From Choricystis sp. odSpoLacu1 (Eukaryota > Chlorophyta > Trebouxiophyceae), in assembly GCA_958009055.1 (NCBI GenBank), contig OY253650.1:1302001-1366000 (forward strand): 64,000 nucleotides of DNA, given 5' to 3'. Of the stretch, positions 42,294-53,932 are shown one piece after another; positions within the stretch are counted from its first letter, which is position 1, and the number at the start of each line of letters is the position of its first letter. Position numbers and translations under genes: made by a program. The notes below the pieces were generated by a model that was given only the letters and a program-made list of their open reading frames with translations, was not told the DNA's origin and did not search any database.

Positions 42294-43745
42294 TCACGCA
42301 CGGCCGCGCTTGCCGCCCCGGTCTTCGCCACCCTCGCGCGGGCGCTTGCCGCCGCCGCCGCGGCCACCACGCCCACCGCGCCCGCGGCCGCCAAAGCCGC
42401 CCCTGCCCCGGCCGCCAAAGCCACGGCCCCGGCCGCCACCCCGGCCGCCAGAGGGGGGAGGGTCGCGGTCGGCGGCGGCAGCGCGCGCGGCGGCCGCGCG
42501 CGCGTGGAAGGCAGCCTCTGCGTCGCCCTCCACCTTGGCCACGGTGACGCGGGCGTCGCCGACAGCGATACCGCCGCCATCCGCAGCCGACGCGGCGGCC
42601 GCGTCCGCGTCGGCGGGGGTGCGGAAGCGCAGGACGCCAGCGCGGCCGTCGGCGTCGATTTCGACGTACGCCAGCCCCGCGGACCGCCCGCCAAAGGCAG
42701 CCTTGACGGCGGCGTAGGAGAGAGCGTCTGAGGGGGGAGCATCGTCACCTTCAGCCGCCACCACTTCAAAGGAGAGCAGGCACCCGGGCTCCGAGTCTTG
42801 GGCAGCAGCAGCAGCCGCGGGCGACGCGTCCGTCCGCGGCGCCGAGTCGCCCGCCGGCGCAGCAGGCGTCGGCGGTGCAGCCGCAGCAGCCGCGGCTTTC
42901 GCCTTGCGTTCCGCCACTTTGCGGGCCACAAACTCGGTTTTGGGCTCCACGCGCAGCGGGGCGCCGTCGTGCGTCAGGCCACCCTCAGCAGCCGCGGCCG
43001 CCACAGCAGCTGCCGCCCCCTCCTCACTCTCAAACTCGACAAACGCCGACCCCTTGAAGTCTTTGGAGGCGACGTGGCGGCGCAGGCGCACCGAGGCGAC
43101 GGGGGCGATGGAGGACGAGAAGAAAGTGGTCAAAGCATCAATCGTCGCGTCGTAAGGCAGGGGGGCCACATACACCGACCTCGCGTCCGCCGCCGCCGCC
43201 GCTTCGGCAGGGGGCAGCAGGGGAGACACACGCTTTACGCGGGCGCCGTCGGGGGACACGGTGAGCGTGGTGGAGTCGGAGGCGAGGGCGGTGGCAAGGG
43301 CAGCGACGATCGACGCAGGCGGAGGCGTCGGGGGCGGGGGCGCAACGCGGCCGCGGGCGGGCTTGGGCCGGGTCAGGCCCAGGGTGGCGGCCAGCCGGGA
43401 AAAGGTGCAGACGAGGGCGAGGTCGACGTAGCCCTGTGTGTGGGGGTGGGGAGGTTGAGAGTGAGGCAAAACGCATGCGGCGGCCGCCGATTTCCCTAGT
43501 GGCAACGTCCCCCTCTCCCTGCCGCCCTCTCCTCCCTCCTCCCTTCCTCTCACCTCAGGGTCGGCCTGAATCTTGCTCAACAGGAACGCGTCCCGGGGCG
43601 CGTTGGAGTCTGAGAAGTAGAACTCGACCTGCTTGACCGCGGCGGACCGCGTCGCGGCGTCGGCCAGGGGGTCGGCGGGGGGCGCCGGGTCGGCGGCCGG
43701 CGGAGGCGCAGGAGGGGCGTCGACGGCGACGGCGGGGGCCGACAT
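42294..43745 (-). CDS. LA: La protein (RNA polymerase III transcript chaperone)
   Basis: La binds the UUU-OH 3' end of new Pol III RNAs. Two exons (43745-43554 and 43433-42294) give 443 residues. The La motif spans the intron: VKQVEFYFSDSNAPRDAFLL, then GYVDLALVCTFSRLAATLG. RRM1 follows (RSVYVAPLPYDATIDALTTF, GSAFVEFESEEGA), then an Ala-rich linker, a second, atypical RRM (SYAAVKAAFGGRSAGLAYVE, AGVLRFRTPADADAA), and an RGG-rich tail with a terminal KRPRE/GKRGRA basic signal. The domain order is that of the genuine La protein (LARP3), not other LARPs. Its start codon sits on a CATG shared with the first in-frame ATG of the divergent epimerase gene. Confidence 0.92.
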   Translation of the reverse strand: MSAPAVAVDAPPAPPPAADPAPPADPLADAATRSAAVKQVEFYFSDSNAPRDAFLLSKIQADPEVRGREEGGEGGRERGTLPLGKSAAAACVLPHSQPPHPHTQGYVDLALVCTFSRLAATLGLTRPKPARGRVAPPPPTPPPASIVAALATALASDSTTLTVSPDGARVKRVSPLLPPAEAAAAADARSVYVAPLPYDATIDALTTFFSSSIAPVASVRLRRHVASKDFKGSAFVEFESEEGAAAAVAAAAAEGGLTHDGAPLRVEPKTEFVARKVAERKAKAAAAAAAPPTPAAPAGDSAPRTDASPAAAAAAQDSEPGCLLSFEVVAAEGDDAPPSDALSYAAVKAAFGGRSAGLAYVEIDADGRAGVLRFRTPADADAAAASAADGGGIAVGDARVTVAKVEGDAEAAFHARAAAARAAAADRDPPPSGGRGGGRGRGFGGRGRGGFGGRGRGGRGGRGGGGKRPREGGEDRGGKRGRA

Positions 43746-45270
43746 GGCGAGCTGTTTGTGGCGGGCACGCGCGAGGAAAGGGGCGGGCTCGAGAGTCGTG
43801 AGAACGACGGCAGCGCTTCTGGTTCGTGTGTGTTTCCTTCTCGCTCACTCTGATTCAGGAAAAGGTTGTGACGCCTTGTTTGCGCGCCGCTTGTTGTTGG
43901 CCCTGGCCCTGGCCGCCGTCGCCACCGCCGCCTCCGTCACTGTGACCGATGACGGCGACGCGGTGACGCTGGCCACCAGCGCTGGCACGCGCGCCACACT
44001 CACGCGCGGCGGCGCGGCGCTGCAGTCGTTTGTGACGCCCGACCGGGACGGCAAGCTGGCCGACATCGTGCTGGGCATGGATGACGCCAAGGCGTACGAG
44101 GTGAGAGAGAGAGGAGGAGGGTGTGGGGTGAGAAGGAGCGAGTCATTCGATTCGCCTGGCTGGCGAATGCGCGTGCGCACATTGGCCGCCCGCACTGCTG
44201 GCCCACCTTTGTGCCCGCCACCAAAACGACGTGGTGATGTGCTGCAGCGTCGATGATGCAAACCGAGGGACAGGCCGAGAGGGAAAGGCCATGTTTTTTG
44301 TTCACGCTCACCACCCCTCAACCCACACCAGACCCCCAACGGCAACCCCCAAATGATGGGCTGCATCGTGGGCCGCTTCATGAACCGCGTTAAGGGCGCG
44401 ACCTTCACAGGCGCGGACGGCAAGCCTGTGCGGTTGGCCGCCAACATGCCAAACGGCAACGCGATTCACGGCGGCGGCGCGGGCGGCGGGTGGTGTATGC
44501 TCCGCTGGAACGTGACGGCCAAGGCAGCCGACTCTGTCACCTTCTCTCTGACGTCGCCCGACGGGTACCAGGGGTTTCCAGGCACTGTGAGAGTGAACGT
44601 AACGTACTCGATGAGCGCCGACGGCACGCTGACTGCAGTCCTGGACGCCGCCTCCGACACCCCCACCGCCGTCAACATCGCGCCCCACCCCTACTTCAAC
44701 CTGGATGGTGCGGCCTCCCGCACCTCGGTGCGCGGGCACGAGCTGCAGAGTCCGGCGACGCTGAAGACGGTGGTGGACATGGGGAGTTTGTTGCCCACTG
44801 GAGAGGTTGTGTCTGTCGTGGGCACCCCCTTTGACTTTCGCACGTCGACTCTGCTGGGTGCCAGGTGGGACGCCATCCCAGCCGACGCAGCTGAGCCGGG
44901 CGTGGGTGGGTATGAGGTGCAGTACGTGTTGGGAGGGGGCACAGCAGCCGTCGCCAAAGCCTCCGTCACGCACTGCTCCCGTGCGTCCGTCACTCCTGCG
45001 GCAGTCATCACGTCGCCTCGCACCGGGCGCACGCTGACGCTGTCCACCAATGCGCCCGCGTTGGTGGTGTATGCGGGCACCCACTTGGGGGGGGGGGGCT
45101 TCACGCCCAAAGGGGGGGGCGCGCCCTACCCTGTCAACTCTGGCATCGCGCTGGAACCCCAGGACCCCACCGACTGGGTGCACCACACGGACACCTTCAG
45201 TAGCTGCTGGCTGGGGCCGGGGGCGCCGATGCGGCGGGAGTGGAGGCTGAAGCCTGGCGTGAGGAAGTGA
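43744..45270 (+). CDS. GALM: Aldose 1-epimerase (galactose mutarotase), probably secreted
   Basis: Interconverts the alpha and beta forms of aldoses. Exons run to 44100 and from 44332 to 45270. Family motifs: GRFMNRVKGATF, NGNAIHGG, the catalytic His in NIAPHPYFNL, and the catalytic Glu in GIALEPQDPTD. A hydrophobic stretch (RRLLLALALAAVATAAS) before the catalytic domain looks like a signal peptide, suggesting secretion. The start is unsure. The furthest in-frame ATG is at 43744, but this places 50 residues before the hydrophobic stretch. An acceptor-like gattcag at about 43858 hints at an unseen first exon instead. The domain itself is certain. Confidence 0.88.
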
Positions 45271-45579
45271 GAGTGGGCGCGCGAAGTGAGGGATAAAACC
45301 AAAAAGACGGAAAAGGCGTTCTTTTTATTTCTATATGTGGGCAACTGAAACACACGCACACAAAGCTGGGCCTCTCACAGAGGGAGGGGAAAGGCGTGAG
45401 TGTTTTGGGTGCCCCCCCCGCTGCCAGCCGCAAAAGGGGGCAGCCGCGGCTCGTTTCCCTTACTCTCACACACAGTTGCCCAAAAAACGCACAACAAAAA
45501 CGGCCTGGCAACGGCGCCCGCTCCCTCTGTGCCACACATCTTTGCCCGTCCATTTGACTGCCTGACCTCCGCCGCAGCC
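45271..45579. other. Short tandem intergenic region
   Basis: About 310 bases between two plus-strand genes. Contains an A/T-richer patch right after the epimerase stop (45295-45345). No coding supported. Confidence 0.4.
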
Positions 45580-47221
45580 ATGGTGCGGCGCGTCGTCGTC
45601 GCGATGGACGTGCCGGGGGCCGCGCCCGAGGTGCGTTTTTGTTGTTGAGTGGAAAGGAGCGGTCCCCCCCACGCTCCCCCCACACACGCCGCCCGCCCGG
45701 CTGCCACGCTCACGCAGCCGGGCCTTGAGCAGGCTGGCGTGAGGGTGTTGGGGTGCGTGTGTGCAGAGGGCGCCCCGGCGGCCTCGCAGAAGGGCAGCTG
45801 CCGGCACACGCGCCTGGCATTTGTCAGGGGCTCCCGCGCAGCTGTTGCGTTTTCGGCCCCCTCGGCCGGCCTCGGCCGGGGGTGACACGCCTCTCTGGAG
45901 GGGCTGAGAGGCAAGCTTGCAAGCTTGCAACACGCAGCGCGGGCTCGTGTGGCGGGGTGTGTGCGCACACGGCGCGGGTGCCAGGGGGGCAGGCAGGCAA
46001 AAAGGGCGGAGAAGCGGCCGACGCGTGACGGCTTCATTCGGCGGATTCCGCCCGCCGCTCCGCCCGCCGCCGCCCGGCCCAACGGCCTCCGTGGGCTGCA
46101 TTTCGTTGCCACACACACGCTGTGTGGCCAGTTTTCAGCGCCCCCAAAGCCGACACCTCATCCACCCCCCCTCCTCCTCCTCCACACACAGGCCTGCTTC
46201 GACCTCGCCGCCGCCACCTGGGTCTACGAAGCCGTGCACACACCCCACGGCGACATGATCGACGTCGTGTCGGGCGACTGGGGGGCCCCCGGGGCCGCGT
46301 CCATGCCCAAAAAAGCGGCCGCGCCACGGTGGGGGCGGCCGCGGTCGGCGCCCGAGCCGTCGCCATCCGCGGGGGGCGTGGGCCCACTCGAGGAGGCGGA
46401 GCGGTACACGTCGTACAGAGTGCCGCCCCACTTTGCGGATGGGTGGCTGTCGAAACGTGAGTGGAGAGGAGAGGAGAGAGGAGGGGGGTGGGAGGCGGCT
46501 GTTTTCTCTCTCAACACACACGACTCACCACGCCACCCCCACCCCTTCCCACACAGTCTGCCCCTCCCTCACCATCGTGGAGCACCACACCCGCGCCTCC
46601 CGCTCCTGCCCCGCGTCCGGTGGCCGTGTGTCGGTCGCGTCTGCTGTGCGCTGGTCGCGCGTCGCGTCCCCCGCGCCCGTCATGGACTACACGTTCGACA
46701 TCTCCCCCATCACCGTGGGTGGAGGCGAAGACGGTGATGGCTCCCCAGGCATCCCTGGCACCCGCATCGTGTATGCAGCCGAGATTGAGGTGCGCGTCCC
46801 CGTCCCGCTCCCCGCCCGCGCGCGCGCCGCCATCGAAGACTCCATGGTGGACTCCTTTGACACGCTGTGCGACCGGTTCATCCGGTATGCGGCCACCAAG
46901 CTGGGGTGTGGCGACCCGGTGCGGGTGGCGGGGGCGGGGGGGCGGTCGTCGAGCGACAGCTTTGGTGAAGAAAGCGACGTCGCTGCCGACACCACCGCTG
47001 CCGCTGGCCCGGCCACGCCGCGCCTCACCATCAACACCGGCGCCAGCGACTCCATCTGGCGGCGCACGAGCAGCCTGGCGCGCGCCGGCAGCGCGGACAG
47101 CACGGGCGTGCCGACGACGCCGACGACACCCGGGGGGCGCCACCGCCGCGTGTCGGTGGACTTGAAGCATGGCGCCACGTTTGTCGAGGGCGACGTGTTT
47201 TATGATGCGCGGGAAGAGTGA
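45580..47221 (+). CDS. Unknown protein, possible START/SRPBCC-like fold
   Basis: Three exons (45580-45630, 46192-46456, 46557-47221) give 326 residues. The core reads MVRRVVVAMDVPGAAPEACF, DLAAATWVYEAVHTPHGD, then LCPSLTIVEHHTRASRSCP, VSVASAVRWSRVASPAPVMD and RIVYAAEIEVRVPVPLPARA followed by a helix (AIEDSMVDSFDTLCDRFIRY). A set of beta strands closed by a long amphipathic helix is what START-like lipid-binding domains show, but I see no specific motif. The last 80 residues are Ser/Thr-rich with RRTSS and RRVS, kinase-like sites. Function unknown. Intron 1 is long for the window (561 bases). Confidence 0.55.
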
Positions 47222-47667
47222 AGAGGACATGGAAAGAGGGAGAGAGTGCTGGCCACCAGGCTTGCATCCTCCTTCGCTTTCCCTTGCCGTCACCTCTGGC
47301 TGTGCCCCCCCCTGAACAAACAAAAACCCAACGCCCCCACGCACACACACTTGTTTAAACACCCCCACCCCGACGAAGACATTGAACCAAAAACAACCCC
47401 ACCCCCACCCACGTCGTGAAGTCCCCTTCCCCCCAACCAACCACTCCCCTCACTCTTTTTCATTCTCCACACGCCCTCCGCAATCCAGTCCCAAACCAAC
47501 CCCCTGGTGTAGATTTTTTTCTCTTTGTCTGGCTTCCCCTTTCACACACACCCAAAAAAACGCAACCACCTCTCCCCCCTCTCCCCTAACCCGCCGTCGC
47601 CGACCGCAGCGACAGTATGGGGCGGTCGCCCGCGCTGGTGGTGGGAGCGGTCGCCGCCGCCTTGGCT
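47222..47667. other. Convergent intergenic region
   Basis: About 445 bases between the unknown gene and SLP2, with C-rich and A-rich blocks (47320-47460). No conserved coding. Confidence 0.45.
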
Positions 47668-49058
47668 TTAGGCGGCGGAGGCGGCAGCGTGGCCGTGGTC
47701 TGTGCGCCCCCACCGCCACCGCCGCCACCCCCCGCCGCCACTCCCCTTGAAAATGGACATGGCCGCCCCCACCATGGCCGCCGGCTCCCCCACGCTGGCG
47801 GGCAGCAGGGTCACCGTCCCCTCCCGCGCCAGCTGGCTGAAGGCGGCCACGTAGGCTTCAGCCACGCGCAGGGAGGCGGCATCCGCACCGCCGCGTCCAT
47901 CCGCCAGCGTCGCCCCCACCGTCGCCAACCCGTCCGCCGTGGCGGCCGCGCGGGCTCGAATGGCGGCCGCCTCACCCTGCGCCCTCAGTTCAGCCGACTC
48001 GCGGGCGCCTTGAGCTTCCAGGACGACGCGCGCTTTGGCACCCTCTGCGACGTTGATGGCGGATTCGCGCGCGCCCTCGGACGCCAGGATGTCGGCCCGC
48101 TTGCGGCGCTCCGCCTCCGCCTGCAGCTCCATGGCGGCGCGCACGCCGGGCGGGGCGGCGATGTCTTTGATTTCGTAGCTGAGGAGAGAGAGAGAGGAGG
48201 GAAAGGAGGGTGGGTGGGTTGCTCTTGCGACCCCCTGAACACACATGCAAACACAGCCCTCCCTTCCCACACACACACTCTCGCTCACCGCATGCACTGC
48301 AACCCCCATGCCGCGCTCGCCTCCTGCAGGGCGGCCACGATGGCTGCATTCAGCGAGTCGCGCTCTGCAAACGTGGTGTCTAGAGAGATGCGCCCAATCT
48401 CGCTGCGCATCGTGGTTTGCGCCAGCTGCGCCACCGCGTAGAACGCGTCCGCCACGCCGTAGGAAGCGGCGACGGGGTCGACGACCTTGGCGAAGAGGAC
48501 GCCATCGATGTTCAGCTGCACATTATCCTTGGTGATCGCCGCCTGCCCCGGAATGGGAATCGTCACCTCCTTCAGCGTGTGGGAGTAGGCGATGCGGTCG
48601 ATGACGGGGATGGTGAAGTTGAGGCCGGGCGGCAGGACCTGGTGTGGGTGGTGGGAAAGGTGGGTGGGTGAGCGGGTGTTTTCATTTCTTCTTGTGGGCT
48701 GCCCACCAAACCATCACCCACCCTCACACGCACCTTGTGGAACCGTCCCAGTCGTTCGATGACGTAGGCCGTGCGCTCGGGCACGATGCTGTGGGGGGAG
48801 GAGGGGAAGGGTGTGGATGGTGTGAGGCAAACACGTGAACGCGCAAGAGTGACCATACCGCAAGGCCACCCCTTCCACTCACTTGATCCCGAGACTGATC
48901 TTGGACGTGTTGCGCCCCTGGTAGGGCGCGTCCATGGGGGAGCCGCCGCCCCCCCAGCCCGAGTGGGCGGGGGCGGTGGTGTGCATGCCGCGGGCGGGGG
49001 CGGCCGCGACGCGCAGGGCGGTGGTGACGGCGCGGCGGCGCAGAGTGTGGAACAACAT
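47668..49058 (-). CDS. STOML2: Stomatin-like protein 2 (mitochondrial SPFH protein)
   Basis: An inner-membrane scaffold of the SPFH/prohibitin group. Four exons (49058-48883, 48788-48734, 48638-48289, 48178-47668) give 363 residues. The N-terminus is Arg-rich without acids ([20 protein letters not shown]), a mitochondrial presequence. The SPFH domain follows: [76 protein letters not shown], and [20 protein letters not shown]. An Ala-rich coiled coil and a Gly/Trp/His-rich end complete it. The splice joins restore conserved sequence each time. It is divergent from the TM9 gene (213 bases). Confidence 0.93.
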
Positions 49059-49271
49059 AGTTTAGCGTCAGCGGAGTGCGGACGTGCGTCCGGGCGGTGG
49101 CAAAACACGCGGGCGAGTTCCAAAAACGAATCGAATGCAGGTGTGTGTGTGGCCAGCAAAGCGAGCGAGTCGAGACAGGACGAATCGCTCACTCTCCAAA
49201 ACGACGCGCCTCACCCCCGCGCGCGCACAAAGAAACAGGGCCTTCTCCTCCCCCCCGCACATTTATCACAC

Positions 49272-51385
49272 ATGCGCGCCGCCTCCCTGCCGCTGGCGGC
49301 CCTGGCGGCGGCCGCCCTGCTGGCCTGCGGTGCGTCTGCTGCCAAGCGCGCCTACTCCGAGGGCGCCGACGTCACGCTGTGGGCCAACGTGGCGGGGCCG
49401 CTGGCCAATACCAAGTGAGTTGGAGAAAGAGAGATGGTGGGGAGGGCAGAGGATGCCGTCCCCCCGCCAACCGGGGCACCCATCGACACTCGTCCCGCTT
49501 TGCCGCCTTTCCCTGCTGCCCGCTTGCCCGCCTCCTCGCTGCCTCCCACCCCGAGATCCGGGGGCGTGGCCACGCGCGGGAGTGTTGCCGAGCGTGTGGC
49601 GTACAGTTTGGGGACGAAGAGAGGCTGTGCAGCCAGAGCGCAGGGGGCGGCATGATTTCACAATGCCGGTTCAAACGAACCCGCTCCCGCCTCGGTTAAC
49701 CTCCCACACGCACACTCCCCACAGAGAAACCTACCAATACTACGACCTGCCCATGTGCCAGCCCGCCACTCTCCAACACAAGCCCGAGTCTCTGGGCGGC
49801 GTGGTGGACGGCCACCGCCACGTCGCGTCGCCCTATGCGATTTCCTTCAAAGCCGACGCCCCCTCCGAACGCCTGTGCACGCGCGTCCTGTCGCCCGACG
49901 ACGTCGCCCGCCTGCGGTCTGCGGTGCTGGCCAACTGGTATGCCACGTTTTTGTTTGATGGGCTGCCGATTTACTCGTTTCTCGGCCGTGCAGACGCGCC
50001 GCGCCCGGGGGGCGGCGCCCCCCCCCGCCCGCCTTTTCACCCACCACCACTTTGACCTGAAGTACAACGGCGACCGCGTCGTGGAGGCCAGCGTGGCCAC
50101 CGACCCTGCCAAGTCCATCGACCTGCCGGCGGACGCGACCGACCCGATCAGCGTCACGTTCACGTACTCGGTGTCGTGGTCTGAATCCGACACGCCGTTT
50201 GCCAAACGCATGGACAGGTACAGGGCTGATGCCGCGCTCGCGCCGCACCACCTGGAGGTGCACTGGCTGGCGGTCGCCAACTCGGGCGTGACGGTTTTGT
50301 TGTTGTGCGGCCTTCTCGCGACCATTTTGATTAAAACTCTAAAATCCGATTTCGCTCGGTACGCAGCGGCTTCCGACGACGGGGAAGCTCTCCTAGTCAC
50401 CGACGCGGCGGGCGACGACGACGAGACGGGGTGGAAGTTTCTGCATGGCGACGTGTTTCGCTTCCCCCCGTGCACCGCGCTCTTTTGTGCCGCGCTCGGC
50501 GTGGGCGCCCAGGCCGCGACGATGGCGGCCGCCGCGCTCCTCCTCGCCCTCTGCGGCGCGTTTGGCCCCCACGCCCACGGCGCCCTGCCCACCGCCCTGC
50601 TGCTGCTGTATGCGGCCACGGCCGCGGTGGCGGGCTATGTGGCGGGATCCTACTATCGCCAGCTGGGGGGGCGGGCGTGGGTGAGGACGACGCTGCTCAC
50701 AGCCTCCGCTCTCGGCGCCCCCCTGCTCACCGCCTTTGCCATTGCCAACTCGGTCGCCCTGGCCTATGGCTCCACTGCGGCCCTGCCAGTGGGCACCATC
50801 GTCGGACTGACTGCTCTGTGGGCGGTCGTCACCCTGCCGTTGACGGTGGTGGGCGCGATCGTCGGCAAGAACGGGCGCACCCCGTTCTACGCCCCCACCC
50901 GCACCACCAAGTTTGCGCGCGTCGTGCCCCCCCTCCCCTGGTGGCGGTCGGCGTCGGTGCAGGTGACGGCGGCGGGGTTGCTCCCCTTCTCCGCGATCTA
51001 TGTGGAGCTGTATTATGTCTTCCTCTCCGTCTGGGGGCTCAAAGACTACACCCTGGCCCCCATCCTCACCATCGTCACCTTTTTGTTGCTCCTGGTGACT
51101 GCAGCCGTCGCTGTCGCCCTCACCTACTTCCAGCTGGCCGCCGAGGACCACCGCTGGTGGTGGCGGTCGTGGGCGTGCGGCGCGTCGACGGGGGCGTGGG
51201 TGTTTGGGTACAGCGTTTACTTCTACACACACCAGAGCGACATGAGCGGTGCGCTTCAAGCGTCTTTCTACTTCGGGTACAGCCTGGTCGCTTCCGGCGG
51301 CTTGGCCCTGCTGCTCGGCTTTGTCGCGTGGCGCGCGTGCCTCGCGTTTGTGCGCGCGATCTACAAGGCGGTGAAATGTGAGTGA
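49272..51385 (+). CDS. TM9SF: Transmembrane 9 superfamily protein (EMP70/nonaspanin)
   Basis: A Golgi/endosome protein of nine membrane spans. Exon 1 (49272-49414) encodes a signal peptide; exon 2 (49725-51385) the rest; about 600 residues after one repair. Luminal motifs: ETYQYYDLPMCQP, NWYATFLFDGLPIYSFLG, FDLKYNGDRVVEA and ITFTYSVSW-like VSVTFTYSVSWSES. Then comes a first membrane span (GVTVLLLCGLLATILIKTL) and eight more, with WWWRSW and GYSVYFYTH typical of the family. The C-terminus ends Lys-Cys-Glu, matching the KXD/E Golgi-retention rule. The frame breaks by one base at a G6/C9 region (50007-50026); dropping one base joins GLPIYSFLG to LFTHHHFDLKYNGD. The stop at 51385 is right after a possible donor, but the KXE ending argues it is real. 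Confidence 0.9.
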
Positions 51386-51654
51386 AGAGGGGAGGCGTTT
51401 TTTGACGTTATTTCTCATGTGTGTGCAAAAAGCAGGAGAGCAAGGCTGCGTGTGTGGACGGGCGGGAGGGAGAGAAGGGTGGGCCAGAAAAAAAAAAGAA
51501 AAAAAAAAAACTCCCTCGCCTACAGAGGGGAAAAAGGCGCTGTCTTTGCACCAAAGACATCTCTCCTTTCTCCCTAAAGGCCCCGGGCAGTGTCGCGGTC
51601 CTCGCGCAACCCACCCCCCGGGTCTGCTCGACACACACACACACACTCCACACA

Positions 51655-53932
51655 ATGGGGCCCCCGCGCCCGCCGCCCCTGTCGTCCACGCTGGAAGCCC
51701 AAGCGCTGGCCGCGCTCGGCGCCGCCGACGGCGCTGCCTTGGTGGCCGCCGCCCTGGTGGCGGCAGCTCTGGCCGCTTTGGGACGACCCCTGCTGGGTCT
51801 GTGGGTCCTGGCTGAGGGCGTGTTCTACGTGTATCAGTCGTGGCGGTGAGTGTGGAGGGGGGGAGCGCGGTGGGCGCAATGCGGGCGGGTGATGCCCCTC
51901 ACGCCCACGCTCTCCAGCCCCGCATTCGCACGCTCCCACACCCCACATCGGGGGCAGTAGACTGTCGTGTGTCGGTCTGGACACAGGCGGCGGCGGTGTG
52001 GGGGGGCGGGCGGCGGGGCGGGCGCAGGGCACAACAGGGAGAGCCCAGGCGGGGCGGGCTACAGCTTGAGGCGCCCCTTTTTTGTGATTGGCACGCGTGG
52101 GTCGCACCTCCCCGCCTCCCTGCCTCCGCCGCGTGTGGCTTGTGGTGTCGGTGGGTCGTGCCACTCGCTTGAGAGGGGGCAGGATGCAGGAGACGGCGGG
52201 GACAGGGGGGACGGCAGGGGGGCGTGGCACGCCAATCCTCTTGTGTCTCGGACGCTGCCGACACGACACTCACACACGACCCCCCCACGTTCCCTTCCCC
52301 CACCCACAGGTACCACCTCATCCACATGGACCCCGTGCGCGATGCCGCCGTGGAGCCGGAGAGAGCGGCCGAGATTCAGCAGGTGAGTTGAAAGGAGGGT
52401 GGGAGGGGTGAGCGAAGCGCGACCCACGCAGCACCTTTTTCTCTTCTTCCCCCTCGTCTACGCACGCGTGTTTCCACACTCACACACCACCACACACCAC
52501 CCCTCCTTCCCTCCAGCGCATGCTCGACCTGTCCGACCACATCTCCATCGAGGAGTTCTTTGAAGGCTGGTTCCACGGGGCGCCGATTGCGTCGATCAAG
52601 CGAAGGAACGTCGAAGAATTCATCGCCTATGGCTTCCACTGCGCCCGCCTGCCCGACCTCACCCCCTCCGAACGCGCCGCCGTCTCTGACTATGTGGAAC
52701 GCATCGAGAGCAAGTATGGGCGCCCCTTTGCCCCGGGCCACAACCCCGACGTGTCGTTCATGGCGCACCTGTGGGAACCGCTGCGCGTCCTCCACAAACC
52801 GCTCGCCCTCCACGCCCTGGCAGAAGGCATGCGCATCGCCACGGACGGCGCCCTCTGGATCGCGGGCTTCAAGCAGGGCCGCACCGCGTGCGGTTTCAGG
52901 TACTGGGTCAAGCCGGCGCAAGTGGTGGTGAGTGAAGGGCGGACTGGCCGCGCGCGCACTGTCGCTGCTGCGTCCTCCTCCTCCTTCTCCCTGGCCTCCC
53001 TGGGCGGCCTCGCCCGCAGGCGCCGCACCGGCGGCGCCCGCCTGCGGTCGTGCGACAGCGCGTCCTCGTTGGACGCGGCCGCGGCGGGTGGTGGTGATGG
53101 CGCCACCGCCGCGACCGACCCGGAGACCGCCCCCATCCTCTTCGTCCACGGCGTCGGCCTGGGCCTCACACCCTACGTCCCCCTCATCCTGGAGCTGGCC
53201 AAGCTGCTGCCCCGCCGGCCTGTGCTGCTGCTGGAGGCGCGCCACGTCAGCGTGGGCCTGGCGCCACGCGCCGCGTCGACCGACGAAGTCGCCACCGCAG
53301 CCCGCACCGTCCTCGCCACCCACGGCTGGACGTCGGCCGCGTGTGTGGGCCACTCGTACGGCACGTTTGTGCTGTCTCGGCTGGCTCAGACGGCGCCTGA
53401 AGTCGTGCAGTCGTTGGTGTTGCTCGATCCAGTGTGCATGCTCACAATCTACCCCCAACTCCTCAAAAACTTTGTGTACAAGCCGCCGTCTGCGTGGTCG
53501 GCGGGGGCACGGGCGGCGCTGGCGGCGGTCGACTCGGCGCGCTTCCTGTTTTCGCGGGACCTCACAGTCGCTGAAGCCTTTTGCCGCCGGTTTGCGTGGC
53601 ACCGCGAGTGCCTCTGGCCCCAAGACTCCCCCCCCGACGGCCGCACCCTGCTGGTGTTGGCGGCGGCGGACGACCTGGTGCCGTGCGAGCTGGTGACGCG
53701 GGTGCTGGCCGCCTCGCGCCCCGACGTGCGCGTCGCGCTGCACCCGCACGCCGGGCATGGCGGCATCCTGCTCCACCACGCGTGGCGGCGGGATGTGCTG
53801 GCCCAGGCGGCGGCCGTCATTGGCACGGGGGCGGCCGAGGAGAGGCGGTCGGCGGTGCGGGCGGCGGAGGGTAAAGGGGTGGAGGAGGCGGACGTCGGGT
53901 TGAAGGCGGTGGCGGTCGCGGCCGCGGCGTGA
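51655..53932 (+). CDS. Alpha/beta hydrolase with N-terminal membrane segment
   Basis: Three exons (51655-51845, 52310-52382, 52517-53932) encode about 559 residues. An Ala/Leu-rich hydrophobic stretch near residues 25-60 suggests one or two membrane passes. The region SIEEFFEGWFHGAPIASIKR and NVEEFIAYGFHCARLPDLT precedes a classic alpha/beta hydrolase: PILFVHGVGLGLTPYVPLIL (oxyanion loop), the nucleophile elbow GHSYGT, an Asp in AADDLVP, and the His in HAGHGGILLHH. Many fungi and algae have such membrane hydrolases, substrate unknown. Inside exon 3, a gtgagtgaag at 52928 and a cccgcag at 53020 could bound a further 93-base intron; it would only remove a Ser/Ala-rich insert, so the frame does not decide. 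Confidence 0.8.
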
